Origin: Pristionchus mayeri
Taxonomy: Eukaryota; Nematoda; Chromadorea; Rhabditida; Neodiplogasteridae
Reading direction: 5' to 3'
DNA length: 64,000 bases
Assembly: GCA_036245805.1 (NCBI GenBank)
Contig: BTRK01000002.1
Span: 38,732,661 to 38,796,660 of the forward strand
The stretch's first letter is position 1. Every line of letters begins with the position of its first letter. The translations under genes and the position numbers were made by a program. The notes beneath the pieces are model-generated. The model made no database searches. It had not been told where the DNA came from and saw only the letters and a program-made list of their open reading frames with translations. Of this stretch, positions 11,577 through 22,205 are shown in pieces.

Positions 11577-13746
11577 CCTCTGTTCCAGGGCCAAACATCT
11601 CACTCACGTTACCTGCTTTCCTCGCATGCACCATATCGAGACATCAGGTATGGTTCTCCAGAGTTAATATTATACATATACAACGTTAATACAACATTAT
11701 TATATCCATCAATCGTTGACAACCAGCAATTAATGTTATTATTCAAACATATCTAATTCAGACTGTTTTATTGCCCGGTTCTCGTTGGTCAATGCGTGGT
11801 ACTACCCAGTTTATGATGATTTTCACCGCCATATTGACCAGCTGCTTACTTCCTTGCTTATTGCATGTAAATTTTTTTCCGGCTATGCGTTGTTTTGTCA
11901 CAAGAGTATTCTGCGAAAAACCAATCATATTTCAGCTAGCAATCGAGCCTCCCGGAAGCATTTCAGCCTATCATGAGGTCAGTTTCCTTTCAACAATCGT
12001 GCTACAGGAAGTGTTTATCTTCTCATATTTTCAATTATCCCTCGTAGGATAATGGCAAACATGGGAAGATCTCATGTCGTGACATTTCTGATGCAGAGTG
12101 TATTGTCTTTTCAGTTCCTCCCTCCTGCCGTCCCACAGTACCTCATCGACCGTGCCGCCTGCTATGATATGAATGCACTCTTGCCTACTCAACTCTTGCC
12201 TACTTCTACTCAACAATCATTGCATTCCTCCTCGTCTTCTCACTGATCATAGCCGAGGTTAGTAGGCACGATTTCGGATTATAACTTTATGAAAGACAAC
12301 CAAAGCAAAACCAATGGACTCTTCTGTAGAACTTTCACAGAAGCATTTTTGGCACTTACAAGTTAGGAAACCTAATGTGAACATACTGGAGACCAGTTTT
12401 GGATATCATCCAGACGGTGATCATCCGACCTAGTGCCTTTTGGAAACATTCAAATCGTCGTTGAATGAACTAGGAGACTGTACTCAACTAGCTACGAATA
12501 TCTAAGATTGTTATTTATTATCATAACAAGATTTTATATCTTATAAGCTCCTTCGTAATACGTATTCGAACCTCCGCCTTGCATCAATAATGAACCAGAA
12601 AACACGAGCTCATCACCAGACAATGGCGCGAGTACTCATTATGCAGGTTGGTTTCGTGATTGCTTAAATGATTAGGGGACTGCGTGTTCGTTTGATTGCA
12701 TGTTTTCTAAGTATTTCAAGCAGGGTTCGTCACAAGATTTTTATGAATGACAACTTTAAAACTGTGTAATAACGAATTGTTTGTTGTTACTATTGCACTC
12801 AAGGTTATTCATAACATCATGTTAGTATAGCGCTAACGACGATCAATTATAAATAGAAGCTTTCTCAGAAAAAAAAAACTAATAATATTTGCATTGTATA
12901 CCATACCAGAATCAACATTAGAGTTCGATAAACGGGCAGGCGTATCTACAATTAGCATACATCAACGTTCAGCCGGCCTAGATAGTGTTTGAAAAGGAGT
13001 TAAGAAGGCTTGTTTATCGAATTCTAATGTTAAGGCACTGGTCGAGATCTTCTCCAGAGTTGTTCCCGGGATAGTGTACTTCGCCGGAAAGATTGCGATC
13101 AAGGAAGACAGGAGTGAGTGTTTTCAATATTATTTATGCGACTCAGACAGAAACACAATAAATGAATGAATGAAACAAAAAAATATTGATGTTGCTAAGC
13201 AAAACACCGACTTGAGTTCGAAATTCGGGAAGTCGTATCATCATTTCCCTCGCTCTCTCGCCATTCGACAGGTTTAGAAAATTTGGAAAACGGAGATACT
13301 ACAATTGCCCGAATTACTCAAACTCATCCGAACTCGAAACATCCGACAGAGCTGCCTTTTCAAGATTTATAATTTCCACCTGTATGTACAGCGCTTCTAC
13401 TCCTCCTCATTTTCTCCTGTCATTCATCGCTGGAATCGCTCGTACTTATCTCCACAACTCCGCTCTACAGGAGAATACTGAAACAGCGGATTATGCGGGT
13501 AGGTGAAATCTCAACACAAACAACTTTTTTTACTAAATCTAACATTGTAACTTGTAACGCCCATATTGTTTTTGACAATAATGTAGCAGATCTCAAGCGA
13601 ATTTAGTTGCTATTTGTAGTAGATTAGCGCGAAATCAAACTATTTGGGCATCACATGATCGCTTTGTTTTTCAGAAACACTCTAGCAAAGTAATGGACTC
13701 AGTGGTTGTCTACTCCAGGCCGCAAATAAAAATTATCAATTCCTAG
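11577..13746 (+). pseudogene. 7TM chemoreceptor of the STR/SRH/SRD type, 5' part missing and one in-frame stop
   Basis: Eight phase-consistent exons were read: 11577-11647, 11762-11866, 11936-11977, 12048-12257, 12548-12646, 13035-13113, 13392-13498 and 13675-13746. They encode the end of TM3 with an SRH loop motif (FLACTISRHQTVLLP), TM4 (QFMMIFTAILTSCLLP), a Cys-containing extracellular loop, TM5 (FYSTIIAFLLVFSLIIAE), the third loop (IMNQKTRAHHQTMARVLIMQ), TM6, TM7 (CHSSLESLVLISTTPLYRR) and a short tail ending at TAG. The KTR-HHQ loop and the final PLYR-R match nematode chemoreceptors. A TGA at 12165-12167 interrupts the extracellular-loop exon in the otherwise open frame, and exons for TM1-TM3 were not found upstream, where repeats now lie. 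It is probably a pseudogene; unrecognised splicing round the TGA remains possible. Confidence 0.62.
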
Positions 13747-14376
13747 TCGGAACATGATCAGAATTGTTCTCCTTACCATCACATTTTCGTGAATGTTTAT
13801 GTGTCACTATTGCACATAACGTTAATAAAATGGCGTTGTTACTAACATATCTCATTTACGTAGAAGAGAATTGGACGTAAGCAAAACAAATATTCTGCAA
13901 TATACGCAAGGCAGGACGCGATCTGTACATGAAGATAATGCGTGCTTGCAAGCTAGCAAAATTGCATAGCATATTACGCAAACAATGCTTGCAAAAATAT
14001 ATGTATCGCGAATCTGCACCAATTGCACGGCAGATGTTGCAAGGCATTTTCAAATTCCTGAAATGGCTCGCGAATGTTGCAAAAACTGCAGGAAATCCGC
14101 TTACCATGATACAGTACTTCCCTGTCCATTCCATTCTCGGTCATCTCTTGCATATTTTGCAAACATTGCTTACACTTACATGATTCTGGAAACAACTTGC
14201 AAAATGATACATATATCTTGGCTGTCCACTACTCTGCTGTCCATTGTCTATCATCTACTTGCCACGAAATATTCGGAGAACATGATTGCCTCCTCCTTCG
14301 TGCTATCCCTGATTCTCTACTCGATCGCGGTCCACGTCGTCGAGATGAATGAACCGGTGAGATTTTGTAATTCGTA

Positions 14377-14465
14377 CAATTGTGTATTCATTTCCAAACC
14401 TCTTTCGACTGGACAACTGGAGAGACAGAGTGTTGAAGGAAGACATGATTACCCGAACTACGAGC
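14377..14465. repeat. Worn hairpin MITE in intron 1 of copy A
   Basis: TATTCATTTCC, CTCTTTCGAC, GAGTGTTGAAGGAAGACATG and ACCCGAACTACGAG align with hairpins in the matching introns of copy B (about 20935-21012) and copy C (22562-22672), so it was inserted before the genes duplicated. Stem pairing is partly lost. Confidence 0.55.
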
Positions 14466-14582
14466 GCTAGTGAGGAGTAACGGTCTGACTCTCCTCGATT
14501 TGCATGCTCTCTCGTCTGTCTAACCGAAGAGAGAGTGTTCGGCTTGGAGAGAGCGAGACCATTGCTCCTAGTGAGACTCGTA
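14461..14582. repeat. Second hairpin MITE in intron 1 of copy A
   Basis: CGAGCGCTAGTGAGGAGTAA at the left is mirrored by TTGCTCCTAGTGAGACTCG at the right, with CTCTCTCG / GAGAGAG round the loop. It resembles the hairpin at 5271-5388 in size and loop. Confidence 0.65.
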
Positions 14583-14767
14583 TGTCGGGAGAAAATATTA
14601 TTTCTATGTGTTGTCATTACTTTCATTTAATCCAAAAGTAATGCAAAAGAACGGGAAATACGCGCTTCAGAATGGCATTGGTCTGCATAAGGAGTGCCCT
14701 GTCCAGCAGAAGAAGATGTGCCCAGAGAAAACCAAGTGCATCGTGGTACGGTCCTAGTCGAATATAT

Positions 14768-14879
14768 TAGAGTTCGTAATTCGGGTCAACGTCTCTTCAT
14801 TTCACACACTCTCTCGGCCGGTGGAACGACGAGATAGTGTGTAAAATGAAGAGATAGTGGTTTCATTTCTCGAACTCTA
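14768..14879. repeat. Hairpin MITE with TAGAGTTCG ends
   Basis: This 112-bp element begins TAGAGTTCG and ends CGAACTCTA. The inner stem is CGTCTCTTCATTTCACACAC paired with GTGTGTAAAATGAAGAGA, with CTCTCGGCCGG near the loop. It is one of the clearest members of a family found repeatedly in introns of this window (34186, 34422, 39032, 22562). Confidence 0.75.
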
Positions 14880-14896
14880 GAAAATATATACATATA

Positions 14897-17656
14897 TTAG
14901 GTTGGTCCATAAGTCTTTTCCCTTTTGGAGTGTACAATTCGATGTCGTCTAAATTTTTTCCAGTGAAAGAGAATTGTGTGACTCCAAGGCATTATGTAAG
15001 GGTAAACTCGAACTTCACTGTCATACATTAGAATTACCTCATGGCTTTAGTCAATCAATCAATATTTATCACTTCAAGCGTTATCGCTAGGTGAGGATAG
15101 GTCGGAATTCGTCGGTCGTTGCAGACCACCAGTGGGGGCCAATTGTTCTTCTGAGGTCATCTCGCCAACGCGTTCTCGGCTGGCCCTGGGGACGGCTCCT
15201 GTTGTAGGGGATCCATACCGTAGTCGCTCTGGTCCACTCATCTAGCTCCATTCTCCTAATCTTCAACGCCCACTGAGCTTTCCTTTTCAGCGCTTCTTTG
15301 TTCCAATCCCGCACTTTCGTCGCATTGCGCACGTTCTCGTTTCTCCATCGATCCATCAGAGTTATGCCCAACATTTTTCGCTCCATTTTTCTTTGAGTCA
15401 CACCAAGCCGTTCCTTTTCACTGGCTCGCAGCGCCCAGACTTCTGACCCGTAAAGCACTGTTGAAGAGATACAACTTTCGAAGAGTCTCCTCTTAGTCTT
15501 CATAGGAAGCAGGCGAGAAGAGAGCAGAGTAGAGAGCTTGGACCAAGCGAGCCATCCCAGGCGTATCCGGTGCTCAATTTCATCCGAGTGATCGAGGGGG
15601 AGCGAGATTCTCCCACCAAGATATGTAGTGGAAGGGACAAAGTTGAATGTCAGATTGTCTATTGTAATGGGTGCTCGAGTGGTGCTACACGATGTGAGAA
15701 GAACGGTTTTGGAAGCATTTACTTCTAGACCGACGCGTGAGCATGCCTCCATTAGCTTCCTCAACATTCGCTTCAGTTCAGGCCTTGATTTTGCAATTAG
15801 GACGATGTCATCCGCGTACTCAAGGTGGCTTAGGTTTCTCCCATCAATCTTGAGTCCATCATTCTCCCAATCGATGTCATTCATTGCTGAGCGAAGGACT
15901 ACGTTGAACAAGCGAGGGGAAAGGGTGTCGCCTTGACGAACTCCTCTTCTGATTCTGACTGGGACGAGATCCTCGTTGACTCGGATGAGGGTTGTCGAGG
16001 ACTCGTAGAGGCGGCGGAGGAGGTGGATGAGGGTAGGATGGACCCCAGATATCCATAGGGATTGCCATACCGCACTCCACTCCACACAATCGAATGCCTT
16101 ACGGAAGTCCACGAAACCGAGATACAACGGAATACCGTATTCGTGGGCACGCTCTGCTACTTGCTTTACAGCGTGTAGGTTATTGAGGGTACTGCGCCCT
16201 TTCCGAAAGCCAGTTTGGGTGGAGGACTCAGTCTCTTCAAGCGATTTCTCCATTCTTCTCAAGATCACACGGGTTGCAGCCTTCAGGGTTACGGTAAGCA
16301 GCGAGATAGGTCTGAAGTTGCTGATGTTTGTAGGGTCACCTTTCTTGTGGATAAGAGACACGACAGCTTCGACTAAATCTTGGGGCACTGAGTCACCGGC
16401 TGTTAGGTGGTTGAGCAAGTCCGCGAGCACTGGGGCGAGGTGATCTCGAGAGAGGTACAGCATATCGGGCAGAATTGAATCGGAACCGGGCGAATGTCCG
16501 CATTTGAGGCGAGAAAGCGCATATCCTGTCTCATCGATTTGGAAGGGTGGAAGAGGGAAAGGCGGATGAGGAGGGATGGCTTTAGAGTATCCGAAAAACT
16601 GACGTTTGTTTCCAAATAAATTTTCCTTCAAATTTTCCATTTTTTTGATCAGCTAGCATTCAGCGGAGAAATATTGCGGCACCATTTATTTTACATAAAT
16701 GGAAAGCCCATAAGTTGATCTTTCTAACAGTGTGCAGGAATATGCGCTTACTTTGCGGAATACCGAAAAGCAGGCTTGGAAATTCGAACATGAGCTATGC
16801 AATGCTGCTCCAACGACCAGAACTCCTGATCCAAGCATCAAAGATCTTGACTTCTATGTAGGGGCGCTACACTCAATCACTATTGGGGCACACTATTATA
16901 AAAATATTTAAGCGCAGGTCTCATTCCTCTTTCAACGCAACATTATTTTGGAAAAAATCTTCAAACGGCAAAAATGGCCAAAAATTCAATTTCTGGAGTG
17001 TTCGAAAAGTTCCAATCACCTGACGAAAGAGGCATTCCCGAATTTTTCTCTTTTCACATATGGTATGTGAAAGGTAGCTTGTGTGTTTAACCTTAAAATG
17101 TCGGATCATCTATCGATGCTTAAAACAAATATCCATGAGATAAAATTGAGTTTTGTAGTTTTTGAAAGGACTTTTGATCCATGGACCAAAACGAGAATAT
17201 AAACTCAATATAGATGTAGCTTCATGTATGTGTAGAATTGGGGTGCCTATACATGTTGTTTCGAACATATGGTGAATTAAAATTTGTGTCATCATGCTGA
17301 GCAGAACTGCAATTTTAAAGTAGCACCAGTTTGGCCTCATCGTTCACAGGATGTCAAGGTGCAATAGTGTTTTGAAAACTACGAATACCACGCTAGACAA
17401 TGATGGCATGATAGTAGTCAAATGTCTGATTTCCGTTGAGCATATGTCGAAACAAAAGTAATTCTATTTTCGCACGACGGAGCATACCTTGTGATAGGAA
17501 TATTGTCAATAGAGGCTTGACCTAATGTGCGCTAAAGATAGTATCGATGCACTCACTGAATACTTCGAAACATATGAGAATCGGTTGAAAGTAAGGGCTC
17601 GTAAATCCAAAAACATATAATTGCGGAAAAGGGAAAAGACTTATGGACCAACCTAA
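14897..17656. mobile_element. Mariner-type element carrying an RTE insertion
   Basis: TA then TTAGGTTGGTCCATAAGTC at the left, and the complement GACTTATGGACCAACCTAA then TA at the right, are classic mariner-like terminal repeats with TA target duplication. Without the nested RTE fragment (about 15045-16640) the element is about 1.2 kb, the usual mariner size. I see no intact transposase of about 340 residues in what remains. It sits in intron 2 of gene copy A. Confidence 0.85.
15045..16640 (-). mobile_element. 5'-truncated RTE-type LINE, reverse transcriptase only
   Basis: One open frame (16640 down to 15087, 517 residues) encodes a reverse transcriptase with FRPISLL, FRKAFDCVEW (motif A), GVRQGDTLSPRLF (motif B) and LEYADDIVLIA (motif C), then the usual trailing region (YGSEVWALR; RPQGQPRTRWRDDLRRTIGP). 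The endonuclease half is absent. The 3' end (about 15045-15095) closes with GATAAATATTGATTGATTGA, a tetranucleotide tail as in RTE elements. It is related to, but clearly diverged from, the full LINE at 17790-20705. The frame is uninterrupted, so it is either recent or kept by chance. Confidence 0.88.
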
Positions 17657-17789
17657 TATATATTGGAAATAACATTGTTGATAGCCACTAATTAGACACA
17701 AAATGTGACGACTATAAGGGAGAGAACAATCAGATAATAATACGTTTGTGAAAATTAATTCAGGTGGATTGCCCTCCATGCTACCCGCT

Positions 17790-20705
17790 GCGGCCCTGCC
17801 GTCCGGTTCTTTGCGAGGGTGACGGGCGGTCGCTCGCTCCGTTCTCCCTCCCATTCCCGGCCCTCCCCACGAAACCGGTGGTGCGGTAGGGGAGGTACAC
17901 CAAGATGGATAGTCACAAACGCCAATTCGTCATCGGAACCCTAAACGTGAGGACCCTGTCATCGAAATCTCGCCTTCTGGAGTTCGATCGTGCAATGTCA
18001 AAAATCAACTATGATGTTATCGGACTAACTGAATCGCGTGTTGCTGGTCATGGTTCCGTGAGTCTACCCACTTGCCAATCTGTTATGTTCCACTCGGGTG
18101 GAGTCTCCGCTCATCGAGGAGTTGCGTTTCTGGTCAAATCAAAACTAGCAAATGAATCCAAATTCAGAGCAATTAATGACAGACTAGCGATTCTTACTAT
18201 TCCATCGAAGAAGCTCCACCTAGTCCTCGTTTATGCTCCGACAAGTGCTTCAACAGATGACGTTTACGATCAATGCCTCGATGAAGTGGAGTCCGCAGTC
18301 AAGAAAGCGCCCGATGGATACACGCCTTTTGTACTGGGAGATTTGAATGGAAGAGTCAAGAGAGAACTGGGAATTGAAAGCATCGTCGGTCATTATACCT
18401 ATGCCGAGATGAATGATCGTGGAAGAAGGATAATCGAATTGTGCTCAAGACTTGAGATGAGAGTATGGAATACGTGGCATGCATCCCGCATGAACAGAAG
18501 ATGGACATGGAGGGGTCCTGGAGGAGACGTCAAACATCAACTAGACTTTCTCAATGGCCCTCCCTCTGCACCTATCGTCAAATCAACGGTAGTCAATCGA
18601 CTCGAATACGATACGGACCATCGATTAGTGAGAATGACGCTGGAAATTGAAGGAGTTACGAAATGGAGAATGAACCGCTCAGCAACGAAGACATTTGACA
18701 GAAATGAGTATCGAGCAAACGCGTCAGCATTGTCAGATGTGCTCATCCCTATTCCTAATGAGACGAAAGCAGCTTATCAATCAATAATTACGCTTACGAA
18801 TCTGACGGCAACAGATTGTTGGAAAGAGAAGGAGAGAAGATCGGAATTTTCAACTGAAACCAAAGCTTTATTACGACGAAGATGTGAATTGAGATCAGAT
18901 CCTCTGAAGGCCCATGAATATGTTACTGCTTGTCAGGAAGCGCGCTTAAGTTTGCAAAATGATATTAAAAAGTCAAAAGAGGATGATCTTAGAGAAGCAA
19001 TACGACGAGGAAAAGGAGTTACAAAAGTTTTGAGAGCTCATGAACCAACAAAAAAGAGATTTCTACTGAAAGATCAGTCTGGGTTCTTATCGCAAGTTTC
19101 TACTGAGGAACAAATGAAAGATTTCTACGAGAATTTATATTCACCGAAAGTAATGATTATACGATGCAAACCTGCCGAAATAGATTATCTCCCCGAATTC
19201 CAATATAACGAAATATCTACGGCAATTGACTCTTTAAAGAATGGACATGCTGCTGGTACTGACAAAATTTTACCTGATATGCTGAGACTCTCTCGCGATA
19301 CAATCTCTCCTCTGATCACGAAACTTCTAAATGATATGATCAGTGGATGTGATATTCCACCTGAAATGATGATTGCTCGAATTTCCTTGATTTACAAGTC
19401 CGGAGAAGCAAGCGACATATTTAATTTCCGTCCTATCGCCTTACTCACAGTTGTCCAAAAAGTCATTACCAAAGCAATATTGAATCGGATATCGCCAATT
19501 CTTGAGTTAGCTGAAGATTCAAGTCAAGCTGGATTTCGATATGGCTACAGTACTATTGATCATATTCATACAGTATGCCAACTCGTTGAGAAGAGCCACG
19601 AATACAACATGCCAATTCATATCGCATTAGTAGACTACAAAAAGGCATTCGATTCAATTGAGTGGAATGCTGTGTGGAAGGCACTATCAATCAATGGTAT
19701 CCACCCTAAGCTCATCGATATCCTAAGCCGTTTGTACCAATCAACTGTTACTAAAATCCAAGTCAACGAGAGTCTGGTCGAAGTAAAAGTTGCACGAGGT
19801 GTGAAGCAGGGAGACACGATCAGCCCCAAGCTTTTCAACTGCACCCTTCGAATGGCTTTGGATCAAATTGACTGGGAAAACCTTGGAATAATGGTAAATG
19901 GAGTCCGAATGACTACACTTTCTTATGCGGACGACGTTGTGGTGGTGGCTAGAAGTAGAAGCGAACTTATGAGAATGATGGAGAAGTTGATCGATGCAAG
20001 TGGAACTGTGGGATTGCTAGTGCACGACGGAAAGACATTGCTATTGACTGAAGATGCACACAATAGACAACCAATATCAATCAATAACATCCAGTTTGAA
20101 TATAAGGACGGTGGGAAGTACCTTGGCAGATGGATTTCCCTCCCGCTAGATAATCCCAAAGAAATTAAGAGGAAGATTCAAGCTGGTTGGAATGCATGGT
20201 CGAAAATAAGTGAACTTCTTCGACATCACCTTGTTAGTGTTGAATCGAAAATAAGAGCCTTCGATTCATGTATCACACCATGTGTGTTATATGGATGTGA
20301 GGTTTGGTCGCTGCGTACTGGTGACAAAGAGGCTCTCGCAGTAGCACAAAGAAAGATGGATAGAAGAATGCTTAGAGTAAGATGGCAAGATCGATGGAGC
20401 AATGAAAGAGTGAGAAGAGCAACTGGAATCAAGGATTGGGTCAGAGAAGCTGCAAGAAGAAAGCTAGTATGGGCGAACAAGATAAGAAATATGAAAGACG
20501 ATAGATGGGCAAGAAGGCTGACTATATGGACACCTGACGACTATTTGACCATGCGAGGACAAGGAAGACCGAAGGAACGATGGCGCAATGGCTTGAAGCG
20601 ATTGATTGGTCCGAACTGGTGGAGTATCGACAATGAAGATTGGCGAGATCGATTACCCTGATCAGCGCCCAGAAAGCGATACTGATAAATTCATTCATTC
20701 ATTCA
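17790..20705 (+). mobile_element. Full-length RTE-type non-LTR retrotransposon
   Basis: A GC-rich leader (about 17790-17904) precedes one long open frame and a short 3' end closing in TGATAAATTCATTCATTCAT, the tetranucleotide tail typical of RTE elements. At the left it runs straight out of the last exon of gene copy A; at the right it ends in the middle of an exon of copy B. It therefore bridges two truncated genes. The exact 5' boundary is uncertain because the leader merges with the exon. Confidence 0.85.
17905..20661 (+). CDS. RTE endonuclease / reverse transcriptase polyprotein
   Basis: A 918-codon frame without stops. The N-terminal half is an APE-like endonuclease (about residues 8-240) with GTLNVRT, IGLTESRV, LVYAPTSAS, VLGDLNGRV and YDTDHRLV, covering the metal- and phosphate-binding residues including the final Asp-His. 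The reverse transcriptase (about residues 440-720) has FRPIALL, YKKAFDSIEW, GVKQGDTISPKLF and the active site SYADDVVVVA. The tail (GCEVWSLR; WRNGLKRLIGPNWW) is that of RTE-clade elements. It nicks target DNA and copies its own RNA onto the nick. All catalytic motifs visible are intact, so the copy could be active. The first ATG is used because the endonuclease fold starts a few residues later. Confidence 0.92.
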   Translation: MDSHKRQFVIGTLNVRTLSSKSRLLEFDRAMSKINYDVIGLTESRVAGHGSVSLPTCQSVMFHSGGVSAHRGVAFLVKSKLANESKFRAINDRLAILTIPSKKLHLVLVYAPTSASTDDVYDQCLDEVESAVKKAPDGYTPFVLGDLNGRVKRELGIESIVGHYTYAEMNDRGRRIIELCSRLEMRVWNTWHASRMNRRWTWRGPGGDVKHQLDFLNGPPSAPIVKSTVVNRLEYDTDHRLVRMTLEIEGVTKWRMNRSATKTFDRNEYRANASALSDVLIPIPNETKAAYQSIITLTNLTATDCWKEKERRSEFSTETKALLRRRCELRSDPLKAHEYVTACQEARLSLQNDIKKSKEDDLREAIRRGKGVTKVLRAHEPTKKRFLLKDQSGFLSQVSTEEQMKDFYENLYSPKVMIIRCKPAEIDYLPEFQYNEISTAIDSLKNGHAAGTDKILPDMLRLSRDTISPLITKLLNDMISGCDIPPEMMIARISLIYKSGEASDIFNFRPIALLTVVQKVITKAILNRISPILELAEDSSQAGFRYGYSTIDHIHTVCQLVEKSHEYNMPIHIALVDYKKAFDSIEWNAVWKALSINGIHPKLIDILSRLYQSTVTKIQVNESLVEVKVARGVKQGDTISPKLFNCTLRMALDQIDWENLGIMVNGVRMTTLSYADDVVVVARSRSELMRMMEKLIDASGTVGLLVHDGKTLLLTEDAHNRQPISINNIQFEYKDGGKYLGRWISLPLDNPKEIKRKIQAGWNAWSKISELLRHHLVSVESKIRAFDSCITPCVLYGCEVWSLRTGDKEALAVAQRKMDRRMLRVRWQDRWSNERVRRATGIKDWVREAARRKLVWANKIRNMKDDRWARRLTIWTPDDYLTMRGQGRPKERWRNGLKRLIGPNWWSIDNEDWRDRLP

Positions 20706-20934
20706 TGACACTGATTTACATGCACATCCCTGGAAACAACTTGCAAAGCAGTACATAAGTTGGCAATGCCCTCGACTTCCTCACATCTACCCTCTCTCAA
20801 AGTTACTGCTCGCTGACGATTCTAGCAGGAGTGATGATCGCTTCATGCTTCGTTACATTCCTGCTTGTCTGCTCATTTGCAGTCAACGTCGTCGAGATGA
20901 AATGGGAGGTGAGATTTAGAGATTTTAATGCGTA

Positions 20935-21012
20935 ACATAGTGTATTCATTGCCCACACTCTTTCGACCGAATGACTGGAGTGTAGAATGACTAGACGATT
21001 GCCGAAATACGA
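20935..21012. repeat. Worn hairpin MITE in intron 1 of copy B
   Basis: GTGTATTCATTGCCCACACT, CTTTCGACCG, TGGAGTGTAGAATGACTAG and TTGCCGAAATACGAG match the positions of the hairpins in intron 1 of copies A and C. Confidence 0.55.
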
Positions 21013-21080
21013 GGTATAGTGAGATTGAATCAAATACGATTGTTGTTCACGCATGCATCGTATTTCGGAAGAAAATATTA

Positions 21081-21257
21081 TCTACTATATATAAAGCACT
21101 GTGTGATTCTGTCTGTCCGGATTGCGAAACAGTTGCGAAACGATTACGAAATGGAGAGGGAGAGAGATCGCGCGTCAACAAGTTGCGAAACGAGTGATTG
21201 TGAAACCTACTCCGCTAGGACGGGGCCCCCGCCGAAGGCGGGGGGCAGCCGGACTAG
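21081..21257 (+). mobile_element. Small non-autonomous Helitron (177 bp)
   Basis: It begins TCTACTATATATAAAGCAC directly after an A and ends in CTAG directly before a T. A strong GC hairpin (CCCCCGCCGAAGGCGGGGG) lies about 10 nt before the CTAG. These are the canonical Helitron features: a TC 5' end, a CTRR 3' end with preceding hairpin, and insertion between A and T with no target duplication. The paralogous intron of copy A (about 14596-14612) has GAAAATATTA joined to TTTCTATGTGTTG, an empty site for exactly this insertion. TTGCGAAACGA phrases repeat inside it. It has no coding capacity. Confidence 0.85.
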
Positions 21258-21879
21258 TTATATATATGTGTTGTCATTACTTTCATTCAAAGTTCTAGTA
21301 ATTCACCACAACGGGAAATACGCGTTTCAGAATCCCATTGGTCGTCATGAGGAGTGCCCAGTCGAGGTGAAGAAGCAGTGTCCCGACCACAGCAAGTGCA
21401 TCGTGGTACGGCAATACTGAGTGTGAAATTGATGCAAATTCATCAGTATATACCAGTAGTTAGTTAGAAACGCGTGCAGAGATAATTTACGTGAATGTAG
21501 ACAAAAGGTAACCAACTAATCAGGAAATCCGTATTTTAGCAAGAGTGTCCGCCATGCGGTGAGGAACCTTGCTATCCGTGCTACCCGTACTGGTGCATCC
21601 CTCAGGTTGATCCTCATCCTTGAATTCTACCCTGACACATGCGGATATGTTTCTGCACCTTCATCCTATCCCCATATATTTGTCATCAACATGTAGTGGA
21701 CATCCCGATGCCTCCTCATCATCATTTAGTTCGCCATCGCATGCTCCATTGTCATTACATATAAGTAGTTATTAAATAAATAAATAAAATAATGATTTCA
21801 AATATGTTGTTGTCTCCACTGTTGTTTTATTTTTTTTTAAATTGCATTTGTCTACATATCATAGAAGGTTCATAAAAAT

Positions 21880-22135
21880 GGTTATTTATTAAGAGTAGTG
21901 AGTACAACCTGATTTTCTCGTAAAATATGATAATACAAACGGATCAGGAATGTTGAACATTGCTTACCCGTTTGTCTAATCATATTTAAATGGAAATTAT
22001 TTTGCAGAAATTCGGATTAGATGTGATTCGTTATCTTATTTTCCATCATTTTTTCACTCCACGCTTGGCACGCACGGGCCGGGGAGCAGAAAAAAGGACA
22101 ATTTATTTCGGAATTGTCTAAGATTAGGCTATTTT
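21880..22135 (-). pseudogene. Decayed 3' fragment of the BRI3/LITAF-like gene
   Basis: This stretch matches the region holding the last exon of the intact gene at 25410-25640: TTTATTAAGAGTAGTGAGT, CAACCTGATTTTCTC, CCGTTTGTCTAATCAT, GAAATTCGGATTAGA and GATTCGTTATCTT recur in order. The part matching exon 4 (about 22045-22110) has lost the Lys-Lys-Glu-Pro codons and is frame-shifted. Its position behind copy B mirrors the intact gene behind copy C, so copy B and this fragment were duplicated as one unit. Confidence 0.65.
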
Positions 22136-22205
22136 GCACAGTGGAACCTTACAAAAATATAAAAAAACAAAAATATTTATCTCTCCAATCTTCTCCTAAC
22201 TGCAG

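Larger units (their letters stand above)
14034..17889 (+). pseudogene. Tandem membrane/Cys-tail family, copy A (disrupted)
   Basis: Exons: 14034-14355, 14671-14745 and a last exon from 17764. Exon 1 carries CCKNCRKSAYHD, a hydrophobic stretch and a final TM (SFVLSLILYSIAVHVVEMNE). Exon 2 is a short Cys-rich peptide (GLHKECPVQQKKMC). Exon 3 opens VDCPPCYP like copies B and C, then diverges into GC-rich sequence that appears to be the 5' leader of the LINE. I do not recognise the family: two to three TMs with a Cys/Pro-rich C-terminus, possibly extracellular. Relative to copy C, exon 1 has a 10-nt deletion that puts the start ATG out of frame with the rest. Intron 2 holds a complete mariner with a nested RTE fragment, so the copy is probably dead. 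Confidence 0.6.
20706..21623 (+). pseudogene. Tandem membrane/Cys-tail family, copy B (5'-truncated by the LINE)
   Basis: Exons: up to 20908, 21331-21405 and 21540-21623. The first begins inside what in copy A is the middle of exon 1, directly after the LINE tail; it carries the final TM (LAGVMIASCFVTFLLVCSFA, then VNVVEMKWE) but has a TAA just upstream. Exon 2 reads GRHEECPVEVKKQCPDHSKC and exon 3 reads QECPPCGEEPCYPCYPYWC, ending VDPHP and TGA; phases agree. The N-terminal half is missing, so this copy is probably non-functional, although the TM and Cys-tail exons look clean. Its intron 1 contains a hairpin MITE and a Helitron. AATAAA-type signals follow at about 21773. Confidence 0.65.
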
